Shown: piece by piece, positions 11,270 to 21,083 of the stretch
How the letters are laid out: each line of letters opens with the position of its first letter
Position numbering within the stretch: position 1 is the first letter of the stretch
From: Phytophthora sp. 'mugwort'
Lineage: Eukaryota > Oomycota > Peronosporomycetes > Peronosporales > Peronosporaceae
Assembly: GCA_033558025.1 (NCBI GenBank)
Contig: JAUCEF010000002.1
Coordinates: 1,240,001-1,304,000, forward strand
Direction of reading: 5' to 3'
DNA length: 64,000 bases
Notes under the pieces: model-generated
Seen by the model: only the letters and a program-made list of their open reading frames with translations
Databases searched by the model: none
Told to the model about the DNA's origin: nothing
Made by a program: the position numbers and the translations under genes

Positions 11270-12730
11270 CTAAAATGCGAGGTAAGGTGGACATGGACAA
11301 AACGACCGCGTAAGTGCACCATGAGCATCGTTCCGACGCATATCCAGGAGCTCCAGCTTGGGGCAAAAGCGTCTGAAGTTTGGTGCCGTGAATACGTTCC
11401 AAAGTGCTGAAATGCCATCGTTGCGTATCCTGTTTTGGCGTATATCAATTCGTCGCAAACAATGAAGCGTGCCTCGGAAAAACGCGTGAGCCAGCGCCCG
11501 AGCGCCTTCATCGCCCAATAAATTGCCCTGCAGCCCGATATCTTGCAGCTCTGGCAGCGCCCCCTTTTCGAGAGCAGTGAGTAGAGTCACGAATCCTTTT
11601 CTGTCGATATTGTTGCACCGCAGCTCAAGCTCCTCAAGTTGTGCGCATGCACCGCGCGTGAAGCAGTCTGCCAACGCTGCTATGCCGGAGTACTTGACGA
11701 GGTTCCACCCCAAACGAATGCGCCGTACGCGTGGACATGCACCAGTAAGCAAGGATCGTGCCAGTTCTTTCGCCCCTTGATCGCCGATCCGCTCACCTCG
11801 AAGCTCTTCCACGTGCTTGCATCGCTTCAAGTTGAGAGTGAAGAATTGCCGCTTCGCTGTCGGCATGGGCGAGCCTGACGTCGATGCTGTTCGAGCAATA
11901 GATGGGCGTAACGCGGCGTCGTCTGCGAGTGGAGCATTGTTGACTCGAAGTGTCAGCACGATGGACGTCTCGTCTTGTTTCTCTGACGGTGAGGCAGGGG
12001 GCGTATTGATAGCTGGGAGTAGCCCGTACCGCCTCCCCATCTCGTTCGAGGCTTGGATGCACTGCTCCAGATGGTCCAAAACGGCGTTCGTTTCTTCTTC
12101 ATCACGCTTTTCCGCCTGCGCTACCTTCTCTCCAGCCTCACGCACATGGTCCGCATGCTTCGCAGCCTCACTCACAGCGAGCTTTTGTTTCTCGACGGCA
12201 CGCGTTTCGATGGAAAACTGCGTCAGCAATGCAGCGCGTTTCTCGCTTTTGACGATTGTTATGCTATACTCTTCGAGGAGCGTGCGAAAGTCGAGCTCCT
12301 TTTGCTTCGTGAACTTGCGTTGGGTCTTGCGCTTCATCTTGCGTTCACGGCGTGCTGCCTTCTCTACTGCCGTCTCCTCTTGACGCTTGCGTTCTTGCTC
12401 AGCTGCTGCCCAACCCGCTGCATTGTCAGTATGCCACTGAGCCACCGCCTTCCACTCGAGAACTGGATGACGTCGCTTTGCTAGCATATGCTGCTGCTTG
12501 GATCTCAACGCATCCGATAACCGCTGCAGAGGACCAAGCACTGGTTCATTGTCATCTTCCTCATCCGAGTTATCTTCGCTGTCTTCATCGTCATCATGTT
12601 CGTCGCCGTCGCTATCATCCGAAGAAGACAGCCCGTCATTCTGCGCTGGGGACTCCGTTCGTCCAGGGCTTTCATCGTTGTCAGACGCACTCACACCAGT
12701 CGTCGCATAGGTTGTCACTTGGGTAGACAT
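11270..12730 (-). CDS. Leucine-rich repeat protein with acidic N-terminus and coiled coil
   Basis: A single-exon 486-residue protein. Residues about 20-65 are very acidic (runs of Asp, Glu and Ser). Residues about 100-225 are charged and helical with basic stretches (KMKRKTQRKFTKQK), probably a coiled coil. Residues about 305-470 hold four or so RNI-type leucine-rich repeats (IRLGWNLVKYSGIAAL, LELRCNNIDRKG, IGLQGNLLGDEGARAL, IDIRQNRIRNDGISAL). The RNI-type repeats suggest a protein-binding scaffold. No kinase, NB-ARC or signal peptide is present, so it is probably a cytosolic or nuclear adaptor. The exact family was not recognised. Confidence 0.8.
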   Translation of the reverse strand: MSTQVTTYATTGVSASDNDESPGRTESPAQNDGLSSSDDSDGDEHDDDEDSEDNSDEEDDNEPVLGPLQRLSDALRSKQQHMLAKRRHPVLEWKAVAQWHTDNAAGWAAAEQERKRQEETAVEKAARRERKMKRKTQRKFTKQKELDFRTLLEEYSITIVKSEKRAALLTQFSIETRAVEKQKLAVSEAAKHADHVREAGEKVAQAEKRDEEETNAVLDHLEQCIQASNEMGRRYGLLPAINTPPASPSEKQDETSIVLTLRVNNAPLADDAALRPSIARTASTSGSPMPTAKRQFFTLNLKRCKHVEELRGERIGDQGAKELARSLLTGACPRVRRIRLGWNLVKYSGIAALADCFTRGACAQLEELELRCNNIDRKGFVTLLTALEKGALPELQDIGLQGNLLGDEGARALAHAFFRGTLHCLRRIDIRQNRIRNDGISALWNVFTAPNFRRFCPKLELLDMRRNDAHGALTRSFCPCPPYLAF

Positions 12731-13074
12731 GCTGCTGGGCGGAGACGACCAGCTCGTTCCTCTACAAAAACAGCGTCAACATGTCGAAATACATGTCCGC
12801 CTGCCATCTTCCTTCACACAAATAGACCATCCGACTTGGAGATGCGACGCTGCTCAACAAGATGAGTTGCAAATATCCTTGCGGTGCGTCGCCGCTTCTT
12901 CCCATTGTTATCGCCGGTAAAAGCGCCGAACCTGCACCTTGCACGGTCGCGTGGCAGTCGCAGTGTATTCTTGGTGATATGCAGGCGTTATGATGTGGTA
13001 GAGCTGCCATTGTCTTCATTCTCCAACTCTCCTACTCCAAGTCTCACCCGTTCCAGCACAACACAGTGTCCAAT
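12731..13074. promoter_or_regulatory. Bidirectional promoter region, LRR / four-span protein
   Basis: A 344-base gap between divergent starts. The plus-direction initiator-like box is listed separately. No gene was found in this gap. Confidence 0.5.
13015..13022 (+). promoter_or_regulatory. Initiator-like element (YTCANTYY)
   Basis: TTCATTCT fits YTCANTYY and lies 53 bases before the ATG at 13075, followed by a pyrimidine-rich leader (ctccaactctcctactcc). Confidence 0.55.
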
Positions 13075-13647
13075 ATGGTGCACGAGCGCGTCCCGATGGC
13101 TGTTCGTCTACTGACCATCCTTTTCGCGCTGATCGCGACCGGAACCGCCAGTTCTGGCGGCATCAAGAGCTGCGACTACGGCCAGGAGATGTTCCGGTCT
13201 GGCAGCCAGGTCTACTTCTTCATCACCATCGGCGCGCTCGTTATCGTCGCGTTCACAACCCGCGTATTGGTCTTCGACGTGCGCCAGCTCCGTCTCCCGA
13301 GGCCCCGTGCCATCGTCATCTTCGACTCCGTGTGGCTCCTGTTCACGTTCGCGTGCGCCGTAGCCGTCGCGGCTGCACCCGTGGGCACGTCCGTCTGCTC
13401 GGGCGTCGACAAGGATATCCAGGTCTTACTGGAAGAGGTCTGTGAGTTCAAGTGTTCCAACATCGTCACGGCGGTAATCACCATGTTCATGGCGTCCGTG
13501 TGCATCGTGTTCGACCTGCTCTTCGCCACGGGCGCCATCCCTGTCGGTAGCCGCGACCCGCCCGCCGAGGACTTTACGTTCGACGAGACCGTGGGCACTC
13601 CGAGGAGCAAGAAGGCCGCAGCCAATCGAGGCTCTGCCGAGGTCTAA
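13075..13647 (+). CDS. Four-span membrane protein (MARVEL-like topology)
   Basis: A single-exon protein of 190 residues starting at MVHERVPM; an in-frame GTG nine bases earlier is not needed. Hydrophobic segments lie near residues 8-24, 45-67, 80-101 and 131-154. The first loop has Cys at GIKSC. The second extracellular-type loop has several Cys (SVCSGVDK, EEVCEFKC), which could pair. The tail is cytosolic and ends in a basic patch (RSKKAAANR). The layout resembles MARVEL or claudin-like tetraspan proteins that shape membrane contacts or vesicles. The family assignment is structural inference only. The leader carries a good initiator-like box. Confidence 0.75.
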   Translation: MVHERVPMAVRLLTILFALIATGTASSGGIKSCDYGQEMFRSGSQVYFFITIGALVIVAFTTRVLVFDVRQLRLPRPRAIVIFDSVWLLFTFACAVAVAAAPVGTSVCSGVDKDIQVLLEEVCEFKCSNIVTAVITMFMASVCIVFDLLFATGAIPVGSRDPPAEDFTFDETVGTPRSKKAAANRGSAEV

Positions 13648-13892
13648 AGGCCACCAGTTACCAGGTCAATCAATATGAACCATTTGCATCCTTTGCAATG
13701 ACACACTTCACTTCAACATGCCTCTCAAATTGAATAACAGAATATTACAGGTAGATGTACCATTTCAATGGTACATTTCGTACTCCTTGGTGGTGGCGCC
13801 TCAGTCTTCGAATCGCCAGCCACGTCGCAGTCTCTGTCCTCCGCGTCTCGTACGTCAGCTTCCCCTCCTTCCTCGCGGCCTCTAGACCAAGA

Positions 13893-16211
13893 ATGGTGCG
13901 TCCCTGTGCCCTCCACCGAGCCCCCACTTTCTTCTTACTAATCTGTAGTCCCCTCTCCCCCCTCCTGCTTTCCTTTCTCTTTATCTCCAGGCGGAGCCGC
14001 CGATGCGCCAGGATTTCCCGCCCGTGGACCACCGAGGCGGCGGCCCCCCGCCCATGAATGCGCCCTTTGGAGCTCGCCACCGCAGCGATAGCCGCGACAA
14101 CTACGACATGAGGTTCCGCGGCCCGCGCGGCCGTAGTCGCAGTCGTAGCCCACCGCGTCGAGGCCGCTCGGATTGGGACTCGGGTCCGCGCTTCGATGAC
14201 GCGGGACCTCGTCGTGACGCGCGTCCATCGTCGTCGCTTCCGGAGCCGCTCGTGTCGTACAAGATCTGGATGATGCGCCAGACGGACGAGTCGTCGCCCG
14301 AGGTCTATCAGCAACGCTACGAGGAGTACAAGAAGAAGCACGTGCAGCGCGTACTGCGTGCCTTCTTTGAGCTCCACAAGCGCGAAGAGTGGCTACAGGA
14401 GCGCTACTCGCCAGCGCTGCGCCACCGCGTCGAGAAGCACAAGACGTCGCAGCAGATGAACGAAGCCAAACAGTTCGGCGAGCGGGTGAGGGCGGGCACG
14501 GCCAAGATCTGTTTGGACGAACAGCCGCCAGTCGAGAACGGCGTGAACCCGCTCGGAGAGGACTTTGCCAATGATTTGGAGAACAGTGCGCGCGTTTTGT
14601 ATGTGCGTCGCGTGCCGTGCGCTTGCCCAGTTGGCACGCTCAGCGAGGCCATCAAGAAGGCGGTACGTATGCTGTTGTGTTACCACGAGAGATTGTAGAG
14701 CGTAGATGGACTGATATCGTATGCATTTGCTTCTTCTTTTGCTACAGGGAGGACCGTTCGTGCACTTGTATCTGTCGGATCCAGTGAAGAAGAGTGCGTA
14801 TGACTTTGACCGCTCGGCGTACATCATCTACGAGAGCGCGGCAGCAGCTAGCGACGCCATGCCCAAGATCCACAATACGTTTGTGGAAGACGGCAACCAG
14901 TTCCCACCTTTCCGTCTGCAGGTTTCCCCGCATCGAGCTCGTGCCCCATTGAAAACCCCGTCGTACTTGTCGGTGCCTGAGCGCTTGACTGCAGACTACA
15001 AACAGTCTCTTGCGCTTGCCAAGGCGCTGGACGCGCGCCTGTTCCATGGTGCGGGAGACAAGCTGGCGCGTTGTGGTATTGAGGCCTTGCTGGCGTCCGA
15101 AGAGGTGGCCCAAAACTACTCGACTGATAAGCACAAGCTGGACGTTGTCGTGGCATACTTGCGCCGCGTGCACCACTATATTTATTATGCCGGTGTGCAG
15201 TGTCTCGACATGGGTGACATCATGCACGCTCACCCTGCGCTTTTCTGCCGTCCACCGCCTTCAGCTCGCGATATTGAGGAAGAGAAGGCTCGACAGGAAG
15301 CTGCAGCGACAAGCGCCGCAAAACCGGAGGAGGCCCCGACGGAAGAAAACAAAGAGGACGCTGCGAATACCGAAGCAGGAGATAAAGAATCGGCTGCTTC
15401 ATCCACGACTGGAGAGACCGCTAAGGCTATCGGCGGATGGGCAGCAGCGTTGGACGAAAAGGTACAGACGTATCTGAAGGAACTAGCGCCTGAGGTTGTG
15501 GAGGCGAAGCGTGCGAAGGATCGTGCAATGGTTGACGAAATTGAAGCTCGCGAGGAGGCAGCGCTGGAAAGCACTTACTCGAACTATGGGGAGAAGGCCA
15601 GCGATGACGGTAAACACCGTTGCCGTTTGTGCACCAAGCTCTTTAAAGCCATGGACTTTGTGAAGAAGCACATTCGCAATAAGCACCCAGAACTTGTAGT
15701 GGACAAGATTGCAGAGGTAGGCGAAAGTTACATGTGGGAGCAGTACCGTGAGGATGAACAGCATCCAATGCCTCCACTTGAGACGAGCAACAGCATGCCT
15801 GGTGGGGCTGTGCTTGGTGGACGTGCAGGAGGATCGAATGGCGGCCGCAACGGTGGCGGATATCGTGGACGGCAAGAGAGAGATTTTGGCGGAGGTGGCC
15901 GAGGCTTCTACCGCGACGACGGCTATCGGGGTCGCGGTCCGCCGATGCGCGATGAGCGGATGCGGCGGGGTTCCTTTGATCGTCCGTCGCGTTCGCCTCC
16001 TCGGTACAATGGAGGTGGCTATGGTCGCTCACCTTCGCGCGGACCTCCTCCGTCTGGCCCACCGCGTGTTCCTGACAGTGAATTACCGGTGGACCCTCGC
16101 CAGGTGTCGACGTCTTACCGTGATCTGGACAACCTGCAGGACACGAAGGTCGAGCTGAGCTTCGATGCGCTCGACAGCTTGCCGCCCCCAAAGAAGAAAA
16201 CCAAGGTGTGA
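13893..16211 (+). CDS. SERRATE/ARS2 RNA-processing zinc-finger protein
   Basis: ARS2 joins the nuclear cap-binding complex to miRNA processing, 3' end formation and RNA export. The model has three exons: 13893-13895 (only the ATG), 13991-14662 and 14748-16211. The sum is 2139 bases, 712 residues. The N-terminus is Arg/Ser/Pro-rich (SRSRSPPRRGRS). Next is the conserved helical SERRATE domain (YKIWMMRQTDESSPEVYQQR), then an RRM-like middle (GPFVHLYLSDP, SAYIIYES). A C2H2 finger (CRLCTKLFKAMDFVKKHIRN followed by KH) lies near residue 520. The tail is Gly/Arg-rich and ends in a short conserved region with PPPKKKTKV. If the ATG-only exon is wrong, translation would start at the Met codon at 14003, five residues shorter. 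Intron 1 has a tactaat branch-point-like site. Confidence 0.9.
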
Positions 16212-16510
16212 TACCATTGTGCGGTTCGATCAAGATCAGAGCCGAGCTGCCCAGCAAACACTGCTCACCTGTAACAAGGGACATCTTACAGAAACCACCT
16301 ACCGTCAAAAGACCAAAGAGGCAGCACGCAGAATCAACGCGCAGCAGTCGAACGTAGTGAGAGCGACGGAGAGAGCACTTTTCTCCCAATTTTTTGCCGG
16401 CGCTGACTACGGGAGGTACGCTGCGATTTTTTGCACTTGGAAAACAAAGCTTTGTTGTATGTGAGAGACGAAATAAAAAGAAGAAAACAAACTGCTCACA
16501 AACCTCCACG

Positions 16511-17953
16511 CTAACCACAGGCATCGACTGCTTGTGTTGTTCCCATGATCAGTTCCGTCGTCGACTGCGAGCCTGTTCCAGCCAATTTGTCCTCGATACG
16601 AACCGCCACGTCGCGAAGTAAGTGACGCACCACTTCCGAGTCCAGTTGATCGTGCAACGGCGTCAGCTTGAACTGTGCAAACCCGATTGAAGGTGGCTTT
16701 GTCACTGTCAGCGACGACACTTGATCAGACATGTCATCAACAAGTTCCCAAGAGTCAGCAACGTGACTTGGTAGTGGTAGAGGTTGACGTTGTGTCTGGA
16801 CGTTGAGGGCTCCACACAGTTTCTCAGCAAGTTTGCCTCCTTCACCTTCACTCTGCGGGTCTGCGAGGCACAGCCAACGCGCGAGTTTCTCCAGTGGGAA
16901 ACGATCCTGTTTACCGAAGCCTTTGTTGATCATGCGCAGACTGCACGTCCAAACATTTAAGAGATGACGCAGTGACGCCGCGCGTTCCAGCAGCGACATC
17001 GCGTTAAACTCGACGAAAAACGCGTAGAAATCGTCGAGCTGCAATGCCACGAACGCGCGTAGTGCACGTTGCACCACCGGTAAGCCGCGTAGTTTCGGCG
17101 ACAGCTTCAGTAACATCCAGGCCACGTTCTGAGGTTCATCAGCATGGAGCAGCACGTCGTACGCCAGAAATTCCCCCGCATCTTTAAGCTCGGGAACGTC
17201 TTCGCGAGTACCCGCCAGCTCGTGCATACTGTACAGCGCCTGGAGCTGTGAGAGAGCTGACGAAAGCTGTTCATCGTTCAGCTTGTCACTCCAGTCCTGC
17301 TGCTCTTTTCCATTGACTAACAATTGCACCGACCGCAGTCCGGCCAGCAGATAGAACCGTGCCGTCTGTTGCAACGCCGACACCAGCGACGCGTCCTCAA
17401 TCCTCTGTCCAGACAACGACAATTAATCAGCAAACAACCCTCCAGTAGTGGTTCACCTCTATCCCGTTACCTGCACAGTAAAATCCTGTCGTACGCTGCG
17501 TATACGGTCATTCACAAAGTCATATACTGCAAGGAATGCTACAGCTCGTGCCGACCCACGCTCCTCCCACGCGTCGAAGCCGCTCTGAGGCCACGGCAGC
17601 ACCGTCGTGAACAAGTGACGCAGCGTGCGCAGCAGGACAGGCGCCGGTCTCAGCTCCAACGGGTCCCAGACACCGCGACCGGCAGCAGCTCGACGATATT
17701 TCTTGACCGGCACGAGCCCCTCGAAGCCTGTAGCCGGACGTTCGAAGCGACTGAGCTCCTGGTTTCGAGCACGTTCCGCTTCTTCCTTACGGGGACACAA
17801 AGCTTGGCATTCACCGTGGATCAGTCCCTGCTGGACTGACAGGGGGGCGGGATGCGGAGCTTCTGCAGTGGGTTTATTGCCGCGGTTATCCCGGCCACGA
17901 TGACCGCGGACATTGTGTCTGCGCCCGCGATCTGGAACTTCCCCGCCCGTCAT
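16511..17953 (-). CDS. SAC3/GANP-family protein (SAC3D1-like)
   Basis: SAC3 proteins are the scaffold of TREX-2-type mRNA export complexes; short members such as SAC3D1 act at centrosomes in animals. Two exons: 17953-17471 and 17404-16511. The sum is 1377 bases, 458 residues, joined CAG|GTAACG to GACAG|AGG. The start of the SAC3 region is clear: GECQALCPRKEEAERA, then SRFE, VKKYRRAAAG and LRPAPVLLRTLRHLF. It continues over the splice (FTVQ-RIED) into helical repeats and a PCI-like half ending near residue 360. The N-terminal 45 residues are basic and Gly/Arg-rich. There are no FG repeats or acetyltransferase part, so this is the short form. It converges on ARS2 with about 300 bases between. 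Confidence 0.85.
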
Positions 17954-18051
17954 AGAAATGAAGTATGATGCAATATTCGGACATAAGCGGAAAATGTAGC
18001 CATGTCGCGCGAAACGACACGCGATTAATGTCTGAGCACTGACACGAGTCC

Positions 18052-19378
18052 CTACATCATGTAGTTCTGACTGATGTTATTGGGCAGCAAGGCGAAGAAT
18101 GTCTAGATTGATATCAAGGGGGGGGGGGGGGGGGGGGGCAAAGGCGTCAGTTCTCCGCAAGGCTGACCGACTGGCGAAAGCAAAGAACGCACCGCCAAGA
18201 CGAGGCCGATAATGACGACCCATTTCAACATGAACTTCATCACGTGGTTACCGGCGCCGTCAAGACTACGAACGACCTGCAACAGCAGCAATAGGACCAC
18301 CATGTACAATCGATCAGCAACTCAAATGTATTGCCATCCAGTTCCGTGCCTCACCTGGTTGTTCATTTTGAAGCAGGTCATTGACTCGGCAAGAAGGAGC
18401 GTCTTGGTCTCCTCGTCGTATGGCACAGCATTAATTTCCGCCTTGATCATGTCGCGAAGTACCTACCACATACCGCAAAATAGTTACTATGCTGCACCAA
18501 TAACACGCACCATATCACCCCGCGCAGAGTCACCTTGTTGCTCTTGACATTGAAGATGAAGCAGTTAAGTCCTTCTCCCTCGGGAGGTGCGAAGCTTTTC
18601 TTGACCAACTTCTTGATCATTATACCACCCGCGAGCATTGCCATGTACATGTGGTAGCAGTATGGCAGTACCAAAATAGGGTTCTGTAGAGCACAACAAC
18701 AGCGATGTGAGGTGGCAGCATCTCTCACACTTGATACCTCGTTCCTTACTTTCTCACTCAGCTCCTGTAAATGTCTGTCGACAATAGCAAACACCCTCAG
18801 TCTCTCCCTCTTTTCCACTAAAGCAATTAAAGTGTTTTGACGCACTTGATGTAGACTTCTACGGCTTGAGTAGGTGGGTACTTGGTGCTCCAGTCTTCGC
18901 CAAGGTAGAACCATAGATCCTTGACAATACCGTCAGCCTGCAACGAGAGAATCTCATATTTTATACCAATAACAGCCTTTCGTAACCATAAAAGAACAGC
19001 AAAACCAGACCCTGGAGATCTTGTCGAGGATCTCGTACAGTCCGCGGAATGCCTCATGGTCTTTATGCTCCTTCATTGCCGACTCGAGCTGCGCGTAGAC
19101 GTAGTCTAGCAACACCACATAATTATAAAAATTCCGTAATATTAACTTAAAGAGTCCCGTTCACCACGTACAGAAGAGCATCAGCGCACGCCCGTAGAGC
19201 TCCTTGTCCGTCAGTGCCACCACCAGCTTCAGGTTCACCAGACTGGCAACAAAAATACAGCAATTTAGCAGCACAAAACGCGTCACTATATGAATCTACG
19301 ACCGCACGTGTCCGAGACGTTGTGAATCTCGCGTGTCGCTGCGCGCATCTGCTCCGTGAGCGGCAGCGGCGTCTCCAT
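18052..19378 (-). CDS. Tail-anchored haem oxygenase
   Basis: Haem oxygenase opens haem to biliverdin, iron and CO at the ER membrane. Nine exons: 19378-19308, 19242-19172, 19105-19011, 18937-18846, 18774-18750, 18683-18534, 18462-18355, 18276-18193 and 18102-18052. The sum is 747 bases, 248 residues. The proximal haem ligand is His19 (ATREIHNVSD). The helix over the haem has LAGGIM at 135-140, where human HO-1 has LSGGQV. GEGLNCFIF matches the GEGLAFFTF block. A hydrophobic tail anchor spans about 219-238. A 25-base micro-exon (18774-18750) restores exact alignment length to HO-1 (YIKHLQELSEKNP). The last intron carries 21 C just before its acceptor. An alternative without that intron would end in a polyproline tail and a shorter anchor, which is less likely. 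Confidence 0.85.
18118..18138. repeat. Homopolymer G21 (C21 on the coding strand)
   Basis: Twenty-one G in a row on the plus strand lie in the last intron of the haem oxygenase gene, where they form the pyrimidine tract 13 bases before the acceptor TAG. Length changes would be expected to occur often. Confidence 0.9.
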
Positions 19379-19493
19379 CTTCGCTGTGACTTTCTTCAAT
19401 CTAACTCTTATTTCTTATAATTCCTACGCTTTCTATTGGCTATAATCCCCATCATACCAGAACATTGTCAGTTCCAATTTTTTAATTGCAATC

Positions 19494-20420
19494 ATGAGCT
19501 CGACAGAAGATGCCGCTGCTGCAGCGCCACCGGCAGACTCCATGCGGGCCCCAGCGACAGATGGCGACATGGACGAAAAGGACAAGATGCTAATGCACAA
19601 CGTAAGCCTTCTTGCACACTATAATTCTCAATATTCGTTAAGATATAGTCGTCTAAACTTTGATGCGCCACTTCTGGCAGGAACGCTCGTGCATTTTCGA
19701 GACGCGCATTGAGCGCGCCGATCTCTGCCGCCAACGAGGCTCCGCGCAGTTTAAGAACGGGGACATCAGCAAGGCCGTGGAGTGGTACCAGCGTGCGCTC
19801 TATCACGTGGAGTTTGACGAGGGCACGTGGCATTTCGAGGTCAGCCTTGTGACACTTGCGCTCAAAAGCTGCGCCTTCTGTTGACATAATTGCGTTTTGT
19901 GCTGCAATAGTTCACATCCAAGAACCGCGCAGACGTGAATGTGGTGAAACTGCCGGTTTATTTAAACCTGGCGGCGTGTTACCTGTTGCAAGGAGCTCCG
20001 AAGGATGGAGAAACGCAAGAGGGACTGCTGGCAAAGGTCGTTGAGAATGCCGATCTGGCGCTTGCGATCGATCCGGAGAACGACAAGGCGCTGTACCGTG
20101 CAGGCCGCGCGATGCTGTTGACGGGAGATCTAGATGGAGCGAAGGAGAAGTTGACCAAGGCAGCGAAACACCATCCGACGGATAGAAATCTCCGCGAGGC
20201 GATTTCGACGTTAAAGGAGAAATTGGCTGAGCATAAGAAAGAGGAGAAGGAGCGTTGGGGTGGAAGGCTGCTGGACGAGAAAATGACAGAAGGAGGAGAG
20301 AAGACCGCCAGCAAACAGCAGATGATAAAGCCCAGGGAGTCCAGTAGCGCGCTGTGGATGTTCGCCATTGTGCTCATTGGCATTGCATTGGCACTTGGTC
20401 AGCTCAGCTTTGTGGAGTAG
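19494..20420 (+). CDS. Tail-anchored TPR protein (FKBP8-type layout without isomerase)
   Basis: Three exons: 19494-19601, 19681-19839 and 19911-20420. The sum is 777 bases, 258 residues. After an Ala-rich disordered start come three tetratricopeptide units (GSAQFKNGDISKAVEWYQRA, PVYLNLAACYLLQ, ALYRAGRAMLLTGDLDGAKE). A Lys/Glu-rich helix follows, then a single C-terminal membrane span near 236-254 (LWMFAIVLIGIALALG). This is the arrangement of FKBP8 and related co-chaperones that hold Hsp90/Hsp70 clients at mitochondria or ER, but there is no FKBP domain. It is divergent from the haem oxygenase gene with only 115 bases between the two starts, so they probably share a promoter. Confidence 0.8.
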
Positions 20421-20495
20421 AGAGAAAAGGTGAGTTGTTGAAGGCGGTTTATTGACGCGGGTTAATGCAGTTCTTTTACCACAAGAGTTGTGCTC

Positions 20496-20918
20496 CTAAG
20501 CATACTCAAAGAGCTTGACGGTATACAGGTACTTGTCGTCGCACTCGCGGTGCGGGCGCCAGTACGTGTAGTACCCGTTGGCCTTCACACGGGTGCAGCG
20601 CACAAAGCCGTTATGCCAGCGCTCCGGCTCGCCGTACGTCTCCATGTACTCCTTGATATCACGCCAGCCCGTCTGCTGCACTCGGAATGCCTCCTCCGCC
20701 TCGGGGCTCCACATTTTTGGTCGGTAGCACCGCGTTGCCTTGGTGCTAGTGACCACAGGATGCAGCTGTGGCTGGGCGTGGTTGTTGTTGCCCGACGAGT
20801 ATTCCTCATCCATCTTAAACTGGGTGGTCAAACATCGCGTCGTGGAGCTTCGCGACGCCCCGCGCGATGGGAGAGTTGAACTCCTTAAAGACGTGGCGTT
20901 GATCGACAGCACCTCCAT
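20496..20918 (-). CDS. MEIG1-like protein
   Basis: A single-exon protein of 140 residues. Residues about 68-140 match the whole of animal MEIG1: WSPEAEEAFRVQQTGWRD, then ERWHNGFV, then GYYTYWRPHRECDDKYL, and KLFEYA at the C-terminus. MEIG1 works with PACRG at the manchette and axoneme in sperm. In an oomycete a flagellar role in zoospores is inference. The first 67 residues are Ser-rich and not conserved, so translation could also begin at the Met near residue 36. It converges on the TPR gene with 75 bases between the stop codons. Confidence 0.8.
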   Translation of the reverse strand: MEVLSINATSLRSSTLPSRGASRSSTTRCLTTQFKMDEEYSSGNNNHAQPQLHPVVTSTKATRCYRPKMWSPEAEEAFRVQQTGWRDIKEYMETYGEPERWHNGFVRCTRVKANGYYTYWRPHRECDDKYLYTVKLFEYA

Positions 20919-21083
20919 AAGCTTCGTTTTTGTGTATTTTTTTGCAACTGGGGACCGATGCTTTGTCTACTTATTTCGAGAAGTGCGGTGTTGGACTGGA
21001 AATCCCAGCTTCTGTGAATAACTTGAACGGCAAAGACGGTCGCATCGACTGCGACTGTGTCAAAAACTGCTGCAGGTGAGTGA

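Noticed and set aside
13745..14377. Arg-rich minus-strand frame of 210 residues
   Set aside because: Antisense to the start of ARS2; composition only reflects the Arg/Ser-coding strand opposite.
15643..16524. Open minus-strand frame of 293 residues
   Set aside because: Antisense shadow of the ARS2 Gly/Arg-rich tail; no recognisable motif and no start region.
18103..18192. Polyproline C-terminus for haem oxygenase
   Set aside because: Reading through the C21 tract gives a Pro run and a shortened anchor; splicing it out gives a standard-length tail anchor, so the spliced form was preferred.
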